Assembly: GCA_041156125.1 (NCBI GenBank)
Contig: JBEVTI010000013.1
Coordinates: forward strand, 1-64,000
Direction of reading: 5' to 3'
Length of the DNA stretch: 64,000 bases
From: Paraktedonobacter carboxidivorans
GTDB lineage: Bacteria; Chloroflexota; Ktedonobacteria; Ktedonobacterales; Ktedonobacteraceae
Shown here: positions 23,334 to 32,250 of the stretch, in pieces
Layout: each line of letters begins with the position of its first letter
Numbering within the stretch: the first letter of the stretch is position 1
Made by a program: the position numbers and the translations under genes
The notes under the pieces: generated by a model
What the model saw: the letters and a program-made list of their open reading frames with translations, nothing else
What the model was told of the DNA's origin: nothing
The model's database searches: none

Positions 23334-26312
23334 CTAGTAATCACCTGGTAAACGCAGAGTGTTACTCAAAATTGGCCGCGAGGCAAAACGTACCATCATG
23401 CCTACTATGACGATGCAGATAGCCACCAGGATACCAATTAACAGAGCGATCAGAATACCAGGAATGATTGTCTGAATTGGTGGCACTCCTTGCATGATAT
23501 AAAATACTCCGCTGCCCACAAGCATACTGCCGACTGGCACAGTGAAAATGAATGTAGGCAGGACAAGATACGAGAGAAGAATGCCGAAGGCCACGCCCAG
23601 GCCGAGCGAGGTGGCATAAACAATCACCTGTTCGTAGGTCAGCACATTGGCGATCTGGCCCGGCGCTGTGCCCAGCGCTCGCATAACCGCGAAATTGACC
23701 AGGCGACTGCGCGCACTTAACCAGGATAGGATGAGATTTCCCAGCAGACCCAGCAGGAGAGCTGTGACTGCGCAGACCAGCAGGACGCCCAGCAGCGCTT
23801 GAGATAGTGGATCGTTGCGCATCATATCTTCCTGCGCGCGCAAGTCGTTGACATTCAGCAGGTGTGCGGGACCGCTGGCAAGCGCGCTACGCACGCTTTG
23901 CAGCGCCCGGACATCGCTTCCAGTCTTCAGCCAGACAGTTGTGGATGCCAGTGGTATGTCTGTCTGCATCACCTGTTGCAGCACTGCCTGGTAGGTCGCG
24001 AAATCGACCAGCACGCCGCCCTGCGCGACATAATCGCTAGTTCCGCTGGCATACGGGCTATCATTGACTGTCGGGATATGGTCCACCCTGGCTACCTCAA
24101 GATAGTTCACGGTTCCATTCAAGTCGCTGAGCGTGAAGAGCGAGCCGGGTGAGAGGCTCATTGTCTTCCAGGTAGCCTCATCGACAATTGCCGGCACCAC
24201 CTGTTTGTCAATAGCGATCTCGCGCTGGCTCGCCAGTTGTTGCATTAAGGGACTCAGCGCCTGGCTGGAGTCCTGCTCAGTCCAGATAGCGGTGCGCGCG
24301 TAGGCATTGGCGTCTACAGCGCGCAATTCAACTGGCGCATCTACCCCACTTTGCGCGCCGCGCGTCTGTGCAGTATAGCCCACGCACGCGGCATTCACGC
24401 CTGGAATATGGGTAAAAGCCATTTCCTGGCGCGCGGGAGACAGACTTTTTAAAGGCGTTGCGAGCGGATAGGTGCCGCTAAAATCGGCCCCCACCTCGTA
24501 GGCAGCGAAGGTAGGGATACGTTGAGCTTGCGAGGAGCTAAAGACCAGGCTAAAGATGCCAAAACCGATTGTCAGAGCCAGCAGCAGCGTTGTACGCAAC
24601 GAGAGGCGCGGTGTATGAGCTATCTCAGTCACAGCTAGAAACGAGACCGCGCCGCGCATAAGTCCCGCCAGGCGCGCGCAGCCATCGAGAATGAGCGGAA
24701 AGATACGCAGAAATAAGAGCATTGAGCTTAGTAACAGGCAGACAGCGCCAAGCAGCGACAGTGGAGGCAAAATCAAGACTCGCGTGCGCGCATCCAGCAC
24801 GCCGGGAGCGGCGATATACGTCGAGAGAGCATAACCCAGCAGAGCGATCGCGCCTAGCAGGAAATCCAGCCCTACGCGTATCCGCTTCGCTCCGCGCGCC
24901 GTGCGCCCCGCTTCTCTGCCACGCCCCAGCAGGTCCATACGCGCCGTGCGCCGCAAGGCGAAAAACATCGCGAGAATAGAGACTGCTACGGTCCCCAGCG
25001 CGGTGAGGCACAGACGAAACACCGCCCCGAGTGGGTCCGCCAGAATCACATTGAGCGCGCCTTGATCGCTGTTTGAGAGGGAGACCTGTACCAGCAAACG
25101 CGCGACCAGTACAGAAAGTAGAGGACCAACCACAAGGGCAATCAGACCTATCCCCATGCTCTGCGCCAGTAGCGCGCTAAAAACCTGATCGCGGCTGGCT
25201 CCACGCTTGCGCCAGAGCGCGATTGCGCCCGCCTGGCGCTCTACCAGCGTACTGCTCATCAAACTGACAAAGAAAAGGATCAGACCGGCAATTAAATAAG
25301 TCAGGCTGAGCAAAGGAATACGTGCCACTGTGACCCGATCGCTATAGGCATTAACGACATCCGCGGGGCCGCTCGAGGTCGTTTTATCGATATAGAGCTG
25401 GATGATTGGCTGGTCGGAGACATTGACCAGCAGATTGTTTAAGCCAGTGCTTAGATCGTCGAGATGATCGATATCCAGGTGAGCCAGGTCAAGATTATAA
25501 TACCAGTAGAAATCGATGGGATTTTCCAGACTTGTCCCGTTCTGAGCGTTACCGTGGCTCATTGCCAGGGACGCGGCAGCCAGTTCAGTCAGATAGCTAT
25601 TATTGGAAACCAGCAACGGGTAGAGCGTGCCATATGAGCCTAACTGCTGAGGAGATAGATTTGTACCATGCCAGAAGTTCTCGCCTGGCGCGCTTGCCTG
25701 AAAGGTTCCTGCCACACGCAGGGGAAGAGTAAAGAATTGTTGATTTCCTACTCCATCGAGAAAGGGTAGCGACAGAGTAAAGGCCATGCCCACGCGCAAA
25801 TTGAGTTGCGCCGCGCTCTGGGGCGTAAGCGCGACTTCCAGGGTCTTGCCCCCGTTTTGCGGCAAATGTCCCTGCAGAACTCGTACATGCGTGCTCGCAT
25901 CGCTCATCGACCAGCCGATCAGCTGCAGCAGGTGGCCTTGATTGAGCAGCAGAGCAGGGCTTTGTGCTGAAAACTGCGAGCTGGCCAGGAATTGCCCGAT
26001 ATTTTGCTCTACCTCTTGCTGGATCTCCTCAGCAACCTTCCCGGTGGCCTGCTGCGAAATCAGAGGCGCGATGCTATGAATAGTTACAGAAGACTCGCCA
26101 GGAGCACTGAGGGCATCGCGCAGGCCAGCACTCAAGGCCACCTGCGAATACAAAGGCACTGTACACACCAGAAGCACCGCTGCTACCATACCGGTTCCCA
26201 CGACCAGCAGCAGACGCCAGCTCAGGCGGATTTGCCACCACGCCAGCGTTATAGCCGCAGCGGCGCGGCTGAGACCACCCGGACGCAGCTGCTTCCGTAC
26301 GGAACGTGCCAT
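23334..26312 (-). CDS. FtsX/MacB-type ABC exporter permease (992 residues)
   Basis: A paralogue of the 1008-residue permease at 18488 with the same plan: an N-terminal anchor (about 35-55), a long extracytoplasmic domain, two groups of membrane helices in the middle, a second extracytoplasmic domain and a C-terminal FtsX unit whose helix precedes NLILSWLSARSRLVNFAVMRALG. The near-identical motif in both paralogues (SARxRxxNFAVxRALG) argues for duplication of a permease-ATPase pair. It is the first gene of a four-gene minus-strand block; the 615-base region upstream should hold its promoter, but none was convincing. Confidence 0.87.
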   Translation of the reverse strand: MARSVRKQLRPGGLSRAAAAITLAWWQIRLSWRLLLVVGTGMVAAVLLVCTVPLYSQVALSAGLRDALSAPGESSVTIHSIAPLISQQATGKVAEEIQQEVEQNIGQFLASSQFSAQSPALLLNQGHLLQLIGWSMSDASTHVRVLQGHLPQNGGKTLEVALTPQSAAQLNLRVGMAFTLSLPFLDGVGNQQFFTLPLRVAGTFQASAPGENFWHGTNLSPQQLGSYGTLYPLLVSNNSYLTELAAASLAMSHGNAQNGTSLENPIDFYWYYNLDLAHLDIDHLDDLSTGLNNLLVNVSDQPIIQLYIDKTTSSGPADVVNAYSDRVTVARIPLLSLTYLIAGLILFFVSLMSSTLVERQAGAIALWRKRGASRDQVFSALLAQSMGIGLIALVVGPLLSVLVARLLVQVSLSNSDQGALNVILADPLGAVFRLCLTALGTVAVSILAMFFALRRTARMDLLGRGREAGRTARGAKRIRVGLDFLLGAIALLGYALSTYIAAPGVLDARTRVLILPPLSLLGAVCLLLSSMLLFLRIFPLILDGCARLAGLMRGAVSFLAVTEIAHTPRLSLRTTLLLALTIGFGIFSLVFSSSQAQRIPTFAAYEVGADFSGTYPLATPLKSLSPARQEMAFTHIPGVNAACVGYTAQTRGAQSGVDAPVELRAVDANAYARTAIWTEQDSSQALSPLMQQLASQREIAIDKQVVPAIVDEATWKTMSLSPGSLFTLSDLNGTVNYLEVARVDHIPTVNDSPYASGTSDYVAQGGVLVDFATYQAVLQQVMQTDIPLASTTVWLKTGSDVRALQSVRSALASGPAHLLNVNDLRAQEDMMRNDPLSQALLGVLLVCAVTALLLGLLGNLILSWLSARSRLVNFAVMRALGTAPGQIANVLTYEQVIVYATSLGLGVAFGILLSYLVLPTFIFTVPVGSMLVGSGVFYIMQGVPPIQTIIPGILIALLIGILVAICIVIVGMMVRFASRPILSNTLRLPGDY

Positions 26313-26635
26313 TCCAGCCTCTTTCTTGAAATAGATCTATCTATGTGTACCAGCAAACTTCTCCCTTATCCCTGGCACACGCACCAGACGCGAATTTATT
26401 CTTTACAACACAATTGTATAATAGAGCGCGCCTGATAGTCAGTGGAACCCTTTACGTAGGGCCTGCTAAGATGATCGCATTTTTCCTTCTTCTAATAGAA
26501 GGGTTTGGCGCGGAAAAAAGTTACAATCCTGGAAACGTTTTCTACGTGCTGTGAGCCAGACTTAAAAAGGCCACAAAAAAGTTTCTGGAACTTGTAACCT
26601 TCCTGAGACAAACAGGGTTATAGAGGATAGGGAAA

Positions 26636-26677
26636 TGCGAAGAAGGCATATTTCAATTGCCACAAGGGTTCTTCGCA
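26636..26677. repeat. Nested inverted repeat
   Basis: Outer arms tgcgaagaa (26636-26644) and ttcttcgca (26669-26677) enclose inner arms ggca (26645-26648) and tgcc (26658-26661). Its role is unknown; it lies between the HAD gene end and the exporter block. Confidence 0.5.
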
Positions 26678-26736
26678 GTCCCTGGGCATCTTGTCCGTAT
26701 GCGAGCTTCCTTAACACAGCGTCCACAAAACCCGAG

Positions 26737-26771
26737 TGATGGACAACCAACTCACCACTGGTTGTCCATCA
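26737..26771. terminator. 13-bp stem hairpin, probable terminator
   Basis: Arms tgatggacaacca and tggttgtccatca pair exactly around nine bases. On the plus strand it is followed by ATTTTCTTTT. On the minus strand, the direction of the upstream HAD gene, the run is only GTTTTG. Confidence 0.55.
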
Positions 26772-26796
26772 TTTTCTTTTGGCGTAGCTCGTGCGA

Positions 26797-26843
26797 AAGG
26801 GGGTCCAGGGGTCTCCCCTGGCGGAGTTTGGTGTCTCCCCAAA
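26797..26843 (+). repeat. GC-rich palindromic element with trailing gtttggtgtc
   Basis: Contains ccagggg (26805-26811), a three-base turn and cccctgg (26815-26821), then cggagtttggtgtctcccc. The layout of a ggtccagggg stem followed by gcgg(g/a)gtttgg..ccccaa matches, from memory, a short palindromic repeat common in many unrelated genomes. I could not check this. Confidence 0.45.
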
Positions 26844-26927
26844 TAAATTACTATTTGAACGGATTTGTGATAACTCATGCATTGAGGAACAAAGCGCAGC
26901 GCACGTAGCTCATTAATAGAGATGAGC

Positions 26928-27710
26928 TTACGCGAGATTTTTGAGTGCATCGGCAAGATCAATATAGACATGATCTGGCTTGAGAGTGGATTGTTCGAGC
27001 TCCTCACGCGAGGTACTGCCGGAAAGTACAAGCAGCGTATGGGTGCCAGCGCGTTGCCCGGCCAGAATATCGATGCCCAGTCCATCGCCGACCATCACTG
27101 TCTCCTCAGGTTTGCTGGCAAGCAGTTCCATGGCCTCCAGAAGCAGCATCGGTTCAGGCTTGCCGACTATCTCCGGGCTGACGCCGCTGGCAGTTTCCAG
27201 GGCCGCGGCCAGCGAGCCGCAGCCAGGCAAAAAGCCGCCAGCCACCGGTAGTACGGGATCGCGATTAATGGTCACAAACAGCGCGCCTTCGCGAATAGCG
27301 TCAGCCGCGTGCGTCAATTTCTGATAATCAAAAGTGCGATCCAGCCCGACCAGAACCGCGTCAGCTTCGATGCTATCCATCGTGACTGCCTGCAGGCCCT
27401 GTTCCTTGACCAGATCGATCAGGGCCTGCTCACCAACCACATAGACTCTGCCACCGGGCACACGGCGCGCGATATTCTGTACCGCCGCCTGGCCAGCCGT
27501 TAACAGATGCGCACCATCAGTGGCCACACCCAGGCGCGCCAGTTTATTGAGAATCTGCGTCCCTGTAGCAAACGAATTATTAGTCAGGAAAAGGTACTTT
27601 TTCTGATTGCTGGCCAGCCAGGCGATAAACTCACTTGCGCCCGGCAGCAGATCATTGCCTCGATAGACGACGCCATCCAGGTCAACCAGATAGGTAGTAT
27701 ATGGTAACAT
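26928..27710 (-). CDS. HAD-superfamily phosphatase, NagD-like (subclass IIA)
   Basis: A 260-residue HAD hydrolase. Motif I is DLDGVVYRG, motif II is LFLTNNS, motif III the lysine in GKPEPML and motif IV VGDGLGIDI. The DLDGV(V/I)Y..G and TNNS forms mark the NagD/phosphoglycolate/4-nitrophenylphosphatase group. It probably dephosphorylates small sugar or glycolytic phosphates. The ATG at 27710 is chosen because the longer frame would overlap the end of dnaA and lacks family sequence. It begins 31 bases after dnaA. Confidence 0.9.
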   Translation of the reverse strand: MLPYTTYLVDLDGVVYRGNDLLPGASEFIAWLASNQKKYLFLTNNSFATGTQILNKLARLGVATDGAHLLTAGQAAVQNIARRVPGGRVYVVGEQALIDLVKEQGLQAVTMDSIEADAVLVGLDRTFDYQKLTHAADAIREGALFVTINRDPVLPVAGGFLPGCGSLAAALETASGVSPEIVGKPEPMLLLEAMELLASKPEETVMVGDGLGIDILAGQRAGTHTLLVLSGSTSREELEQSTLKPDHVYIDLADALKNLA

Positions 27711-27741
27711 TCGTTTACTTCTTTCTGGCAAATGGTCAAGA

Positions 27742-29298
27742 TTATTCGCGCAGCAATTGTTCGCGGATAGCCACGATTTCGCGGCGCAGCGTGGGATTGA
27801 TATTAACGGCGCGATCGATTTTTTCGCACGCGTGTAGAACTGTACTATGGTCGCGTCCACCGAAGAGTTGACCGATCTCCAGGAGCGAAGCCTGCGTTTC
27901 CTGGCGGATCAGATACATAGCGATCTGACGAGGCATAACTATATGTTTGTCGCGTTGTTTGCTACACATGGCTTCCAGTGAGATATGATAGAATTCCGCG
28001 ACCACTTCGGCGATCTGGCGGCTGTTCAGGCGTGACTCGCGCACATCTTCGCCTAGCGAAGACATGGCTGCGCGTGCCACCTCCATGGTCAATTCCGTAT
28101 GATGCAACTGCTGGTAGGCCATCAGGCGGTTCAGACAGCCTTCGAGTTCGCGAATATTTGTCTGGACACGCCCGGCCATATAGGCAATAATGTCATCTGG
28201 CACACGATAGCGTAGCAGATCGGCCTTGACACGCAAGATAGCCATACGCGTCTCCAGGTCCGGTGGCTGGATATCGGCGATCAGTCCCCACTCAAAGCGC
28301 GAGCGCAGACGCTCCTCCAGGCTGACAATCGCTTTAGGTGGACGATCGCTACAGATCACAATCTGCTTACTCATTTCGTAGAGGCTGTTAAATGTATGGA
28401 AAAATTCCTCTTCGGTTGATTCTTTGCCCGCGATAAACTGAATATCATCGACTAGCAGGATATCGACCGAGCGGTATTTGGCTCGGAACTCCTCCTGTGT
28501 GCGATAACGGATAGCGTTGACGATCTCATTGGTAAACTGCTCTGAGGAGACATAGAGCACAGCCAGGCCGGTCTGGACCCCCTGATGGCCGATTGCGTGG
28601 AGCAAATGCGTCTTGCCGAGTCCCACACCGCCATAGAGGAATAGCGGGTTATAGGACTCACCAGGAGCTTCGGCTACAGCCAGAGAGGCCGCGTGCGCCA
28701 GGCGATTGCTGTTACCAACGATAAAATCGCTAAAGGTATAACGCGAATTGAGCCGATTGTGCATCAGCATATTCGCGCGCTGCTCATTATCCCAATCTTC
28801 GCTCAAGGCGTCAGCCACTGATGGCAAATAGGGTGGTCGCGCCGCGGCTGGAGCATGATGTGCCTCTCGCTTCTCGGTCTGGACCTCCGGGCGAGGAGGT
28901 GTTGTGCCCTCATAATAGGTGTACTTCTCGGTAAACTGCGCCCCAGGAGTGTGGGAGCGCGTGGCAGAGGCATCTGATGTTTCACGCATAGGGGTGGACT
29001 CATTCGCTTTATAAACAATAGAGAGAGAGACAGCTTGCCCGGTGATGTTGGTGAGAATATCCTCAATGGCAGGTTGCCAGCGTGTATTGAGCATGTCCCG
29101 CGCCAGTTCATTCGAGACTTCAAGCAGGAAATACAAGACTTCTTCCCCGCTAGAGATCGTGGATGAAAACTCATTCACGTTCGAGCCGGGAATCTGTGTC
29201 AGGCTGGCCAGTTGCAACCAGTCTCTGCACACGACTTCGACAGGAAGCTTCTCCAGGCGTTCGAGGGCCGTGCGCCAGATACTCGCGACATTTACCAT
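27742..29298 (-). CDS. dnaA: Chromosomal replication initiator DnaA
   Basis: A 518-residue AAA+ initiator. Domain I spans about residues 1-95, a variable linker runs to about 185, the ATPase has GGVGLGKTH (Walker A) and LLVDDIQFI (Walker B), and the C-terminal domain IV carries the DnaA-box recognition signature GGRDHSTVLHACEKI. It should bind DnaA boxes and melt the origin. The ATG at 29298, after a GGGGG stretch, avoids overlap with ridA. The neighbours are a HAD phosphatase and ridA, not dnaN or recF. There is no cluster of DnaA boxes around it, so this locus is not an obvious origin. Confidence 0.95.
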   Translation of the reverse strand: MVNVASIWRTALERLEKLPVEVVCRDWLQLASLTQIPGSNVNEFSSTISSGEEVLYFLLEVSNELARDMLNTRWQPAIEDILTNITGQAVSLSIVYKANESTPMRETSDASATRSHTPGAQFTEKYTYYEGTTPPRPEVQTEKREAHHAPAAARPPYLPSVADALSEDWDNEQRANMLMHNRLNSRYTFSDFIVGNSNRLAHAASLAVAEAPGESYNPLFLYGGVGLGKTHLLHAIGHQGVQTGLAVLYVSSEQFTNEIVNAIRYRTQEEFRAKYRSVDILLVDDIQFIAGKESTEEEFFHTFNSLYEMSKQIVICSDRPPKAIVSLEERLRSRFEWGLIADIQPPDLETRMAILRVKADLLRYRVPDDIIAYMAGRVQTNIRELEGCLNRLMAYQQLHHTELTMEVARAAMSSLGEDVRESRLNSRQIAEVVAEFYHISLEAMCSKQRDKHIVMPRQIAMYLIRQETQASLLEIGQLFGGRDHSTVLHACEKIDRAVNINPTLRREIVAIREQLLRE

Positions 29299-29311
29299 CG
29301 GACCCCCATTA

Positions 29312-29707
29312 TTACTCGTCGAGTACAGCAATATACTCTATTTCCACTAGAGCTTTGCGAGGCAACTCGGCGACCGCGACCGTCGAGCGAGCGGGAAGTG
29401 GGCCACTTACGTCTGCAAAATAGCGCGCGTAGACAGCGTTCATGGCCTGGAAATCGCTCATGTTAGCCAGAAAAACGGTGGTTTTAACGATGCTTGCCAG
29501 GGATGCGCCTGCGCTGGCGAGCACAGCTTGCATATTTTGAAAGACGCGCTCAGCTTGCTCCTGTACGTTTGTTCCTATGATTTCGCCACTCGCGGGATCA
29601 AGTGCGACCTGGCCAGAGGCGTAGAGAAACTGGCCGACGCGAATAGCCTGGCTGTATGGTCCAATAGCGGCTGGCGCCTCAGATGTCTGAATTTTGGTGC
29701 GTTGCAT
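29312..29707 (-). CDS. ridA: RidA family enamine/imine deaminase
   Basis: A 131-residue RidA/YjgF protein. Family landmarks are AIGPYSQAI near the N terminus, FLYASGQVALDPASGE, the conserved Arg region and the C-terminal RSTVAVAELP with the active-site arginine and VEIEYIAV. RidA hydrolyses reactive 2-aminoacrylate made by PLP enzymes. The start at 29707 is set by GGGGA about eight bases upstream; the frame extends to 29920, but that part overlaps the kinase gene and has no RidA similarity. It ends 13 bases before dnaA. Confidence 0.94.
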   Translation of the reverse strand: MQRTKIQTSEAPAAIGPYSQAIRVGQFLYASGQVALDPASGEIIGTNVQEQAERVFQNMQAVLASAGASLASIVKTTVFLANMSDFQAMNAVYARYFADVSGPLPARSTVAVAELPRKALVEIEYIAVLDE

Positions 29708-29775
29708 ATATGTTCCCCGGTAGCCGTATGGGCTACAACTCTCGTGTATATAAAGACTAATTTTAGCAGCTAATC

Positions 29776-30777
29776 TTAATACTGTCCATGTCCTGACGAA
29801 TAGTACCCCTGGCCACCCGCGCCCGGCGAATAGGTCGGCGGCGTTTGCGGCGGCATTGGAGGCGGGAGCGCGGGAGCTGAGGCGACTAACGAGGAGGGGC
29901 GATAGAGGTCTCTTATGCATTGACGTAGCATCCGCCGCATCTCGTTGGCGGAAAGAAAACGATCTTCCGGCTCTTTCTCCAGAACTCTCATGACGATCTG
30001 CTCCACGGGTGCCGGAATTGAGACAGCGGGGTTGACCTGCTGAGTCGCGGGAGGATTGGTCGAAGCGTGTTGCATGGCGATCGAAACAGCGGTTGGCCCG
30101 ACAAAGGGCGCGCGCCCTGTTAACATCTCGAACATCACCACGCCAAGCGAATAGAGATCCGAGGACGCCAGGAGCTTTTCCCCGCGCGCCTGTTCGGGCG
30201 AAAGATAATCGGCGGTTCCCAGCACGATGCCACTATTGGTTAGCCCCGCTTCCTCAGCGACACGCACAATCCCAAAATCGGTTAGTTTCACCAGCAGATT
30301 GCCCGCGCCCACCGAGTTATTGATCGATGCCCCACTGGAGGCCAGCATAATATTCTGCGGCTTGATATCGCGATGAATAAAGCCGCGATTATGCGCGATT
30401 TGCAGGACAGCGCAGACTTGCGAAGCAATCTCCAGCGTCTCATGGGGATGCAGATGTCGCCGCTGACCGATCAGCTGTTTGAGGGTCGGACCATGAATAT
30501 ATTCCATGACCAGGTAATACTGGTCGGCCTCCTCGAAAAAGTCGAAAATAGTTACGGCGTTGGCATGTATCAGCGAGGCGGCAGCCCGTGCCTCGCGCCT
30601 GAAACGCTCAACCGCCTTCAGATCATTTTTATCCAGGGAACGTAAAACTTTAATCGCGACAAAACGTTCAACGCGGTGATCCCACGTTTTAAAGACACTG
30701 GCCATACCACCTGTCGCGATATGTTCACGTACCTCATAGCGTCCGGCTATGAGCCGACCGTCGAATTGATGTAGCAT
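29776..30777 (-). CDS. Hanks-type Ser/Thr protein kinase, soluble
   Basis: A 333-residue kinase. The glycine loop GGMASVFKTWD, ATP lysine in VAIKVLR, catalytic HRDIKPQN, metal-binding DFG in LTDFGIVRV and the activation segment GTADYLSPEQARG are all intact, so it should be active. The last 55 residues are Pro/Gly/Tyr-rich and disordered. There is no membrane segment or PASTA domain, unlike PknB/StkP, so it is a cytosolic kinase. FHA-domain proteins such as the one at 6238 are possible readers of its products. GAGG lies a few bases before the ATG. Confidence 0.95.
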   Translation of the reverse strand: MLHQFDGRLIAGRYEVREHIATGGMASVFKTWDHRVERFVAIKVLRSLDKNDLKAVERFRREARAAASLIHANAVTIFDFFEEADQYYLVMEYIHGPTLKQLIGQRRHLHPHETLEIASQVCAVLQIAHNRGFIHRDIKPQNIMLASSGASINNSVGAGNLLVKLTDFGIVRVAEEAGLTNSGIVLGTADYLSPEQARGEKLLASSDLYSLGVVMFEMLTGRAPFVGPTAVSIAMQHASTNPPATQQVNPAVSIPAPVEQIVMRVLEKEPEDRFLSANEMRRMLRQCIRDLYRPSSLVASAPALPPPMPPQTPPTYSPGAGGQGYYSSGHGQY

Positions 30778-30825
30778 ATTACCTCAGCAATGGGAATCAC
30801 CCCGGCGTATTCTGTGCTCCGGCTT

Positions 30826-30855
30826 AGTATAACACCTCCAGTATTTCTCGCGCAA
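30826..30855 (-). promoter_or_regulatory. Promoter of the Ser/Thr kinase gene
   Basis: Minus-strand TTGCGC (30850-30855), 18 bases, TATACT (30826-30831) with an extended TGT just before the -10. It may also serve ridA and dnaA downstream. Confidence 0.6.
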
Positions 30856-30929
30856 CGAGAAGGCCCTGGCAACAGGACTATGCGAAAATCTTTTGCCCCT
30901 TTGTAGAACAAGCAAGCTGTGCGCGGAAG

Positions 30930-32123
30930 CTAGTTGGTCCAGACCGGGCGGCTTTCGCCGTCAACGCCGCCGGAGGTCACCTGGATTGGAGTACCCTTGA
31001 TAGTATACGTGTTTTTCTGCGCGTTCTGGGTGATATTCACGATCCAGAGGTCGAAGGTATTCCCCGTATACGTGATATAAGCTATTTGCGTGCCACTGGG
31101 CGACCAGACGGGCTGCTGAACATAGAGTTGGGTTAGCAGGTGGGAAGACTGTGTCTTGTACGTCTGCATGGCCTGCGTCTGTGTACTGGCATTATTTGGC
31201 GTCAGTGTAATCGAGGTTGGCGGCACGGGCATAACATCCAGGCTCGCATTTGTGCTGTTGCGTTTTATATATGCGAGCATGCTGCCATCCGCCGAGAAAG
31301 CAGGCTCGATAACCTCAGCATCAGTTGTTGTAATCGCGATGCCAGGATCGTAGCCAGTGCCAGGGGAACCGGGATAGTAGACGCCAGGATGTTTGCTAAT
31401 GGTATCAGGATTCTCCATAAAAAGCTGGATTTCTTGCTTGGTCCGTGTGGCCGCATCATAGGTATAGTGGGTGTAGATGATCTGATCGGTATGGCCAGGC
31501 CGATAGCTGGCATCGCGATTGCCTCCATCGCCAAAGGTGGCATAGGCAATATCTGTGGGCGTTGCCATCGGGTCGTTAAACGGAATCGAGAAGACCTGTA
31601 GATCCAGCATAGGGGCATTCTGTTTAGTCTCAACGTACCACTTCTCTTTCTCGATATCGCTCAGGAAAAGCAGCGTCGAACTATCCGCGGACCAGGCTGG
31701 CTGGGCATACCAGATATACGTATTATGCAGGAAAGGGCCATTATAGTAGAACTTCCCCGCGCCAGTGCGCAGGACACGCACTTTGCCCCCGCTGGTTGAG
31801 ACCACTGAGAGATCTGAGTACTGTTTATATTTCTGAATAAAAGCCACCCATTTACCATTTGGCGAGACAGCAGGATCAACCACATTGCCCGTCTTGACCA
31901 GTTCCTGGCTGGTATTATTGCCGTTCAACACATAGAGATTGTGATTAATCGTTAGATAGAATTTTCCTTTAAAGGCATCCTGGTTTACCGAAACCTGCTG
32001 GCCATTGGAACCGGTACCGACACTCTTAGTAGTAGAGCCGCCAATTCCCAGGCAACTCTGCAAACTGAGCGTGAGCAGGGCCAGTAGCCAGAGCGTACTC
32101 CAGGAGAATGTTGTACGTTTCAT
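30930..32123 (-). CDS. Beta-propeller (TolB/WD40-like) lipoprotein
   Basis: A 397-residue exported protein. It starts with a lipoprotein signal peptide (basic MKR, hydrophobic core, lipobox LQSC with the cysteine at about residue 24). The mature part holds several repeats of the TolB-like propeller type, such as PAVSPNGKWVAFIQ, PAWSADSSTLLFLSD, PAFSADGSMLAYIKR and PVWSPSGTQIAYITY, each about 60-70 residues apart. It is presumably anchored outside the membrane and may bind ligand or protein; the function is unknown. An inverted repeat CTAGTG-N6-CACTAG (32140-32157) lies just upstream of the start. Confidence 0.85.
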   Translation of the reverse strand: MKRTTFSWSTLWLLALLTLSLQSCLGIGGSTTKSVGTGSNGQQVSVNQDAFKGKFYLTINHNLYVLNGNNTSQELVKTGNVVDPAVSPNGKWVAFIQKYKQYSDLSVVSTSGGKVRVLRTGAGKFYYNGPFLHNTYIWYAQPAWSADSSTLLFLSDIEKEKWYVETKQNAPMLDLQVFSIPFNDPMATPTDIAYATFGDGGNRDASYRPGHTDQIIYTHYTYDAATRTKQEIQLFMENPDTISKHPGVYYPGSPGTGYDPGIAITTTDAEVIEPAFSADGSMLAYIKRNSTNASLDVMPVPPTSITLTPNNASTQTQAMQTYKTQSSHLLTQLYVQQPVWSPSGTQIAYITYTGNTFDLWIVNITQNAQKNTYTIKGTPIQVTSGGVDGESRPVWTN

Positions 32124-32139
32124 AAACTGGATTTTCTCC

Positions 32140-32157
32140 CTAGTGCAAAGTCACTAG
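32140..32157. promoter_or_regulatory. Inverted repeat before the propeller lipoprotein gene
   Basis: CTAGTG and CACTAG arms around six bases, 17 bases upstream of the ATG. It could be an operator or part of the leader; no promoter boxes were seen nearby. Confidence 0.3.
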
Positions 32158-32250
32158 ACCTTTTTTTCGGCTTTCTGATGTACCCTTCCTCAAGCAAGGA
32201 GGGAGCGGCCTGACATTTGCTTGATCACGATCCGCTTGAGGATACTGAAA

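Larger units (their letters stand above)
26313..26927. other. 615-bp gap with several inverted repeats, no gene
   Basis: Contains a nested inverted repeat (26636-26677), a 13-bp hairpin (26737-26771) and a GC-rich palindromic element (26797-26843). The short open frames overlapping these lack ribosome sites and family features. Confidence 0.6.
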
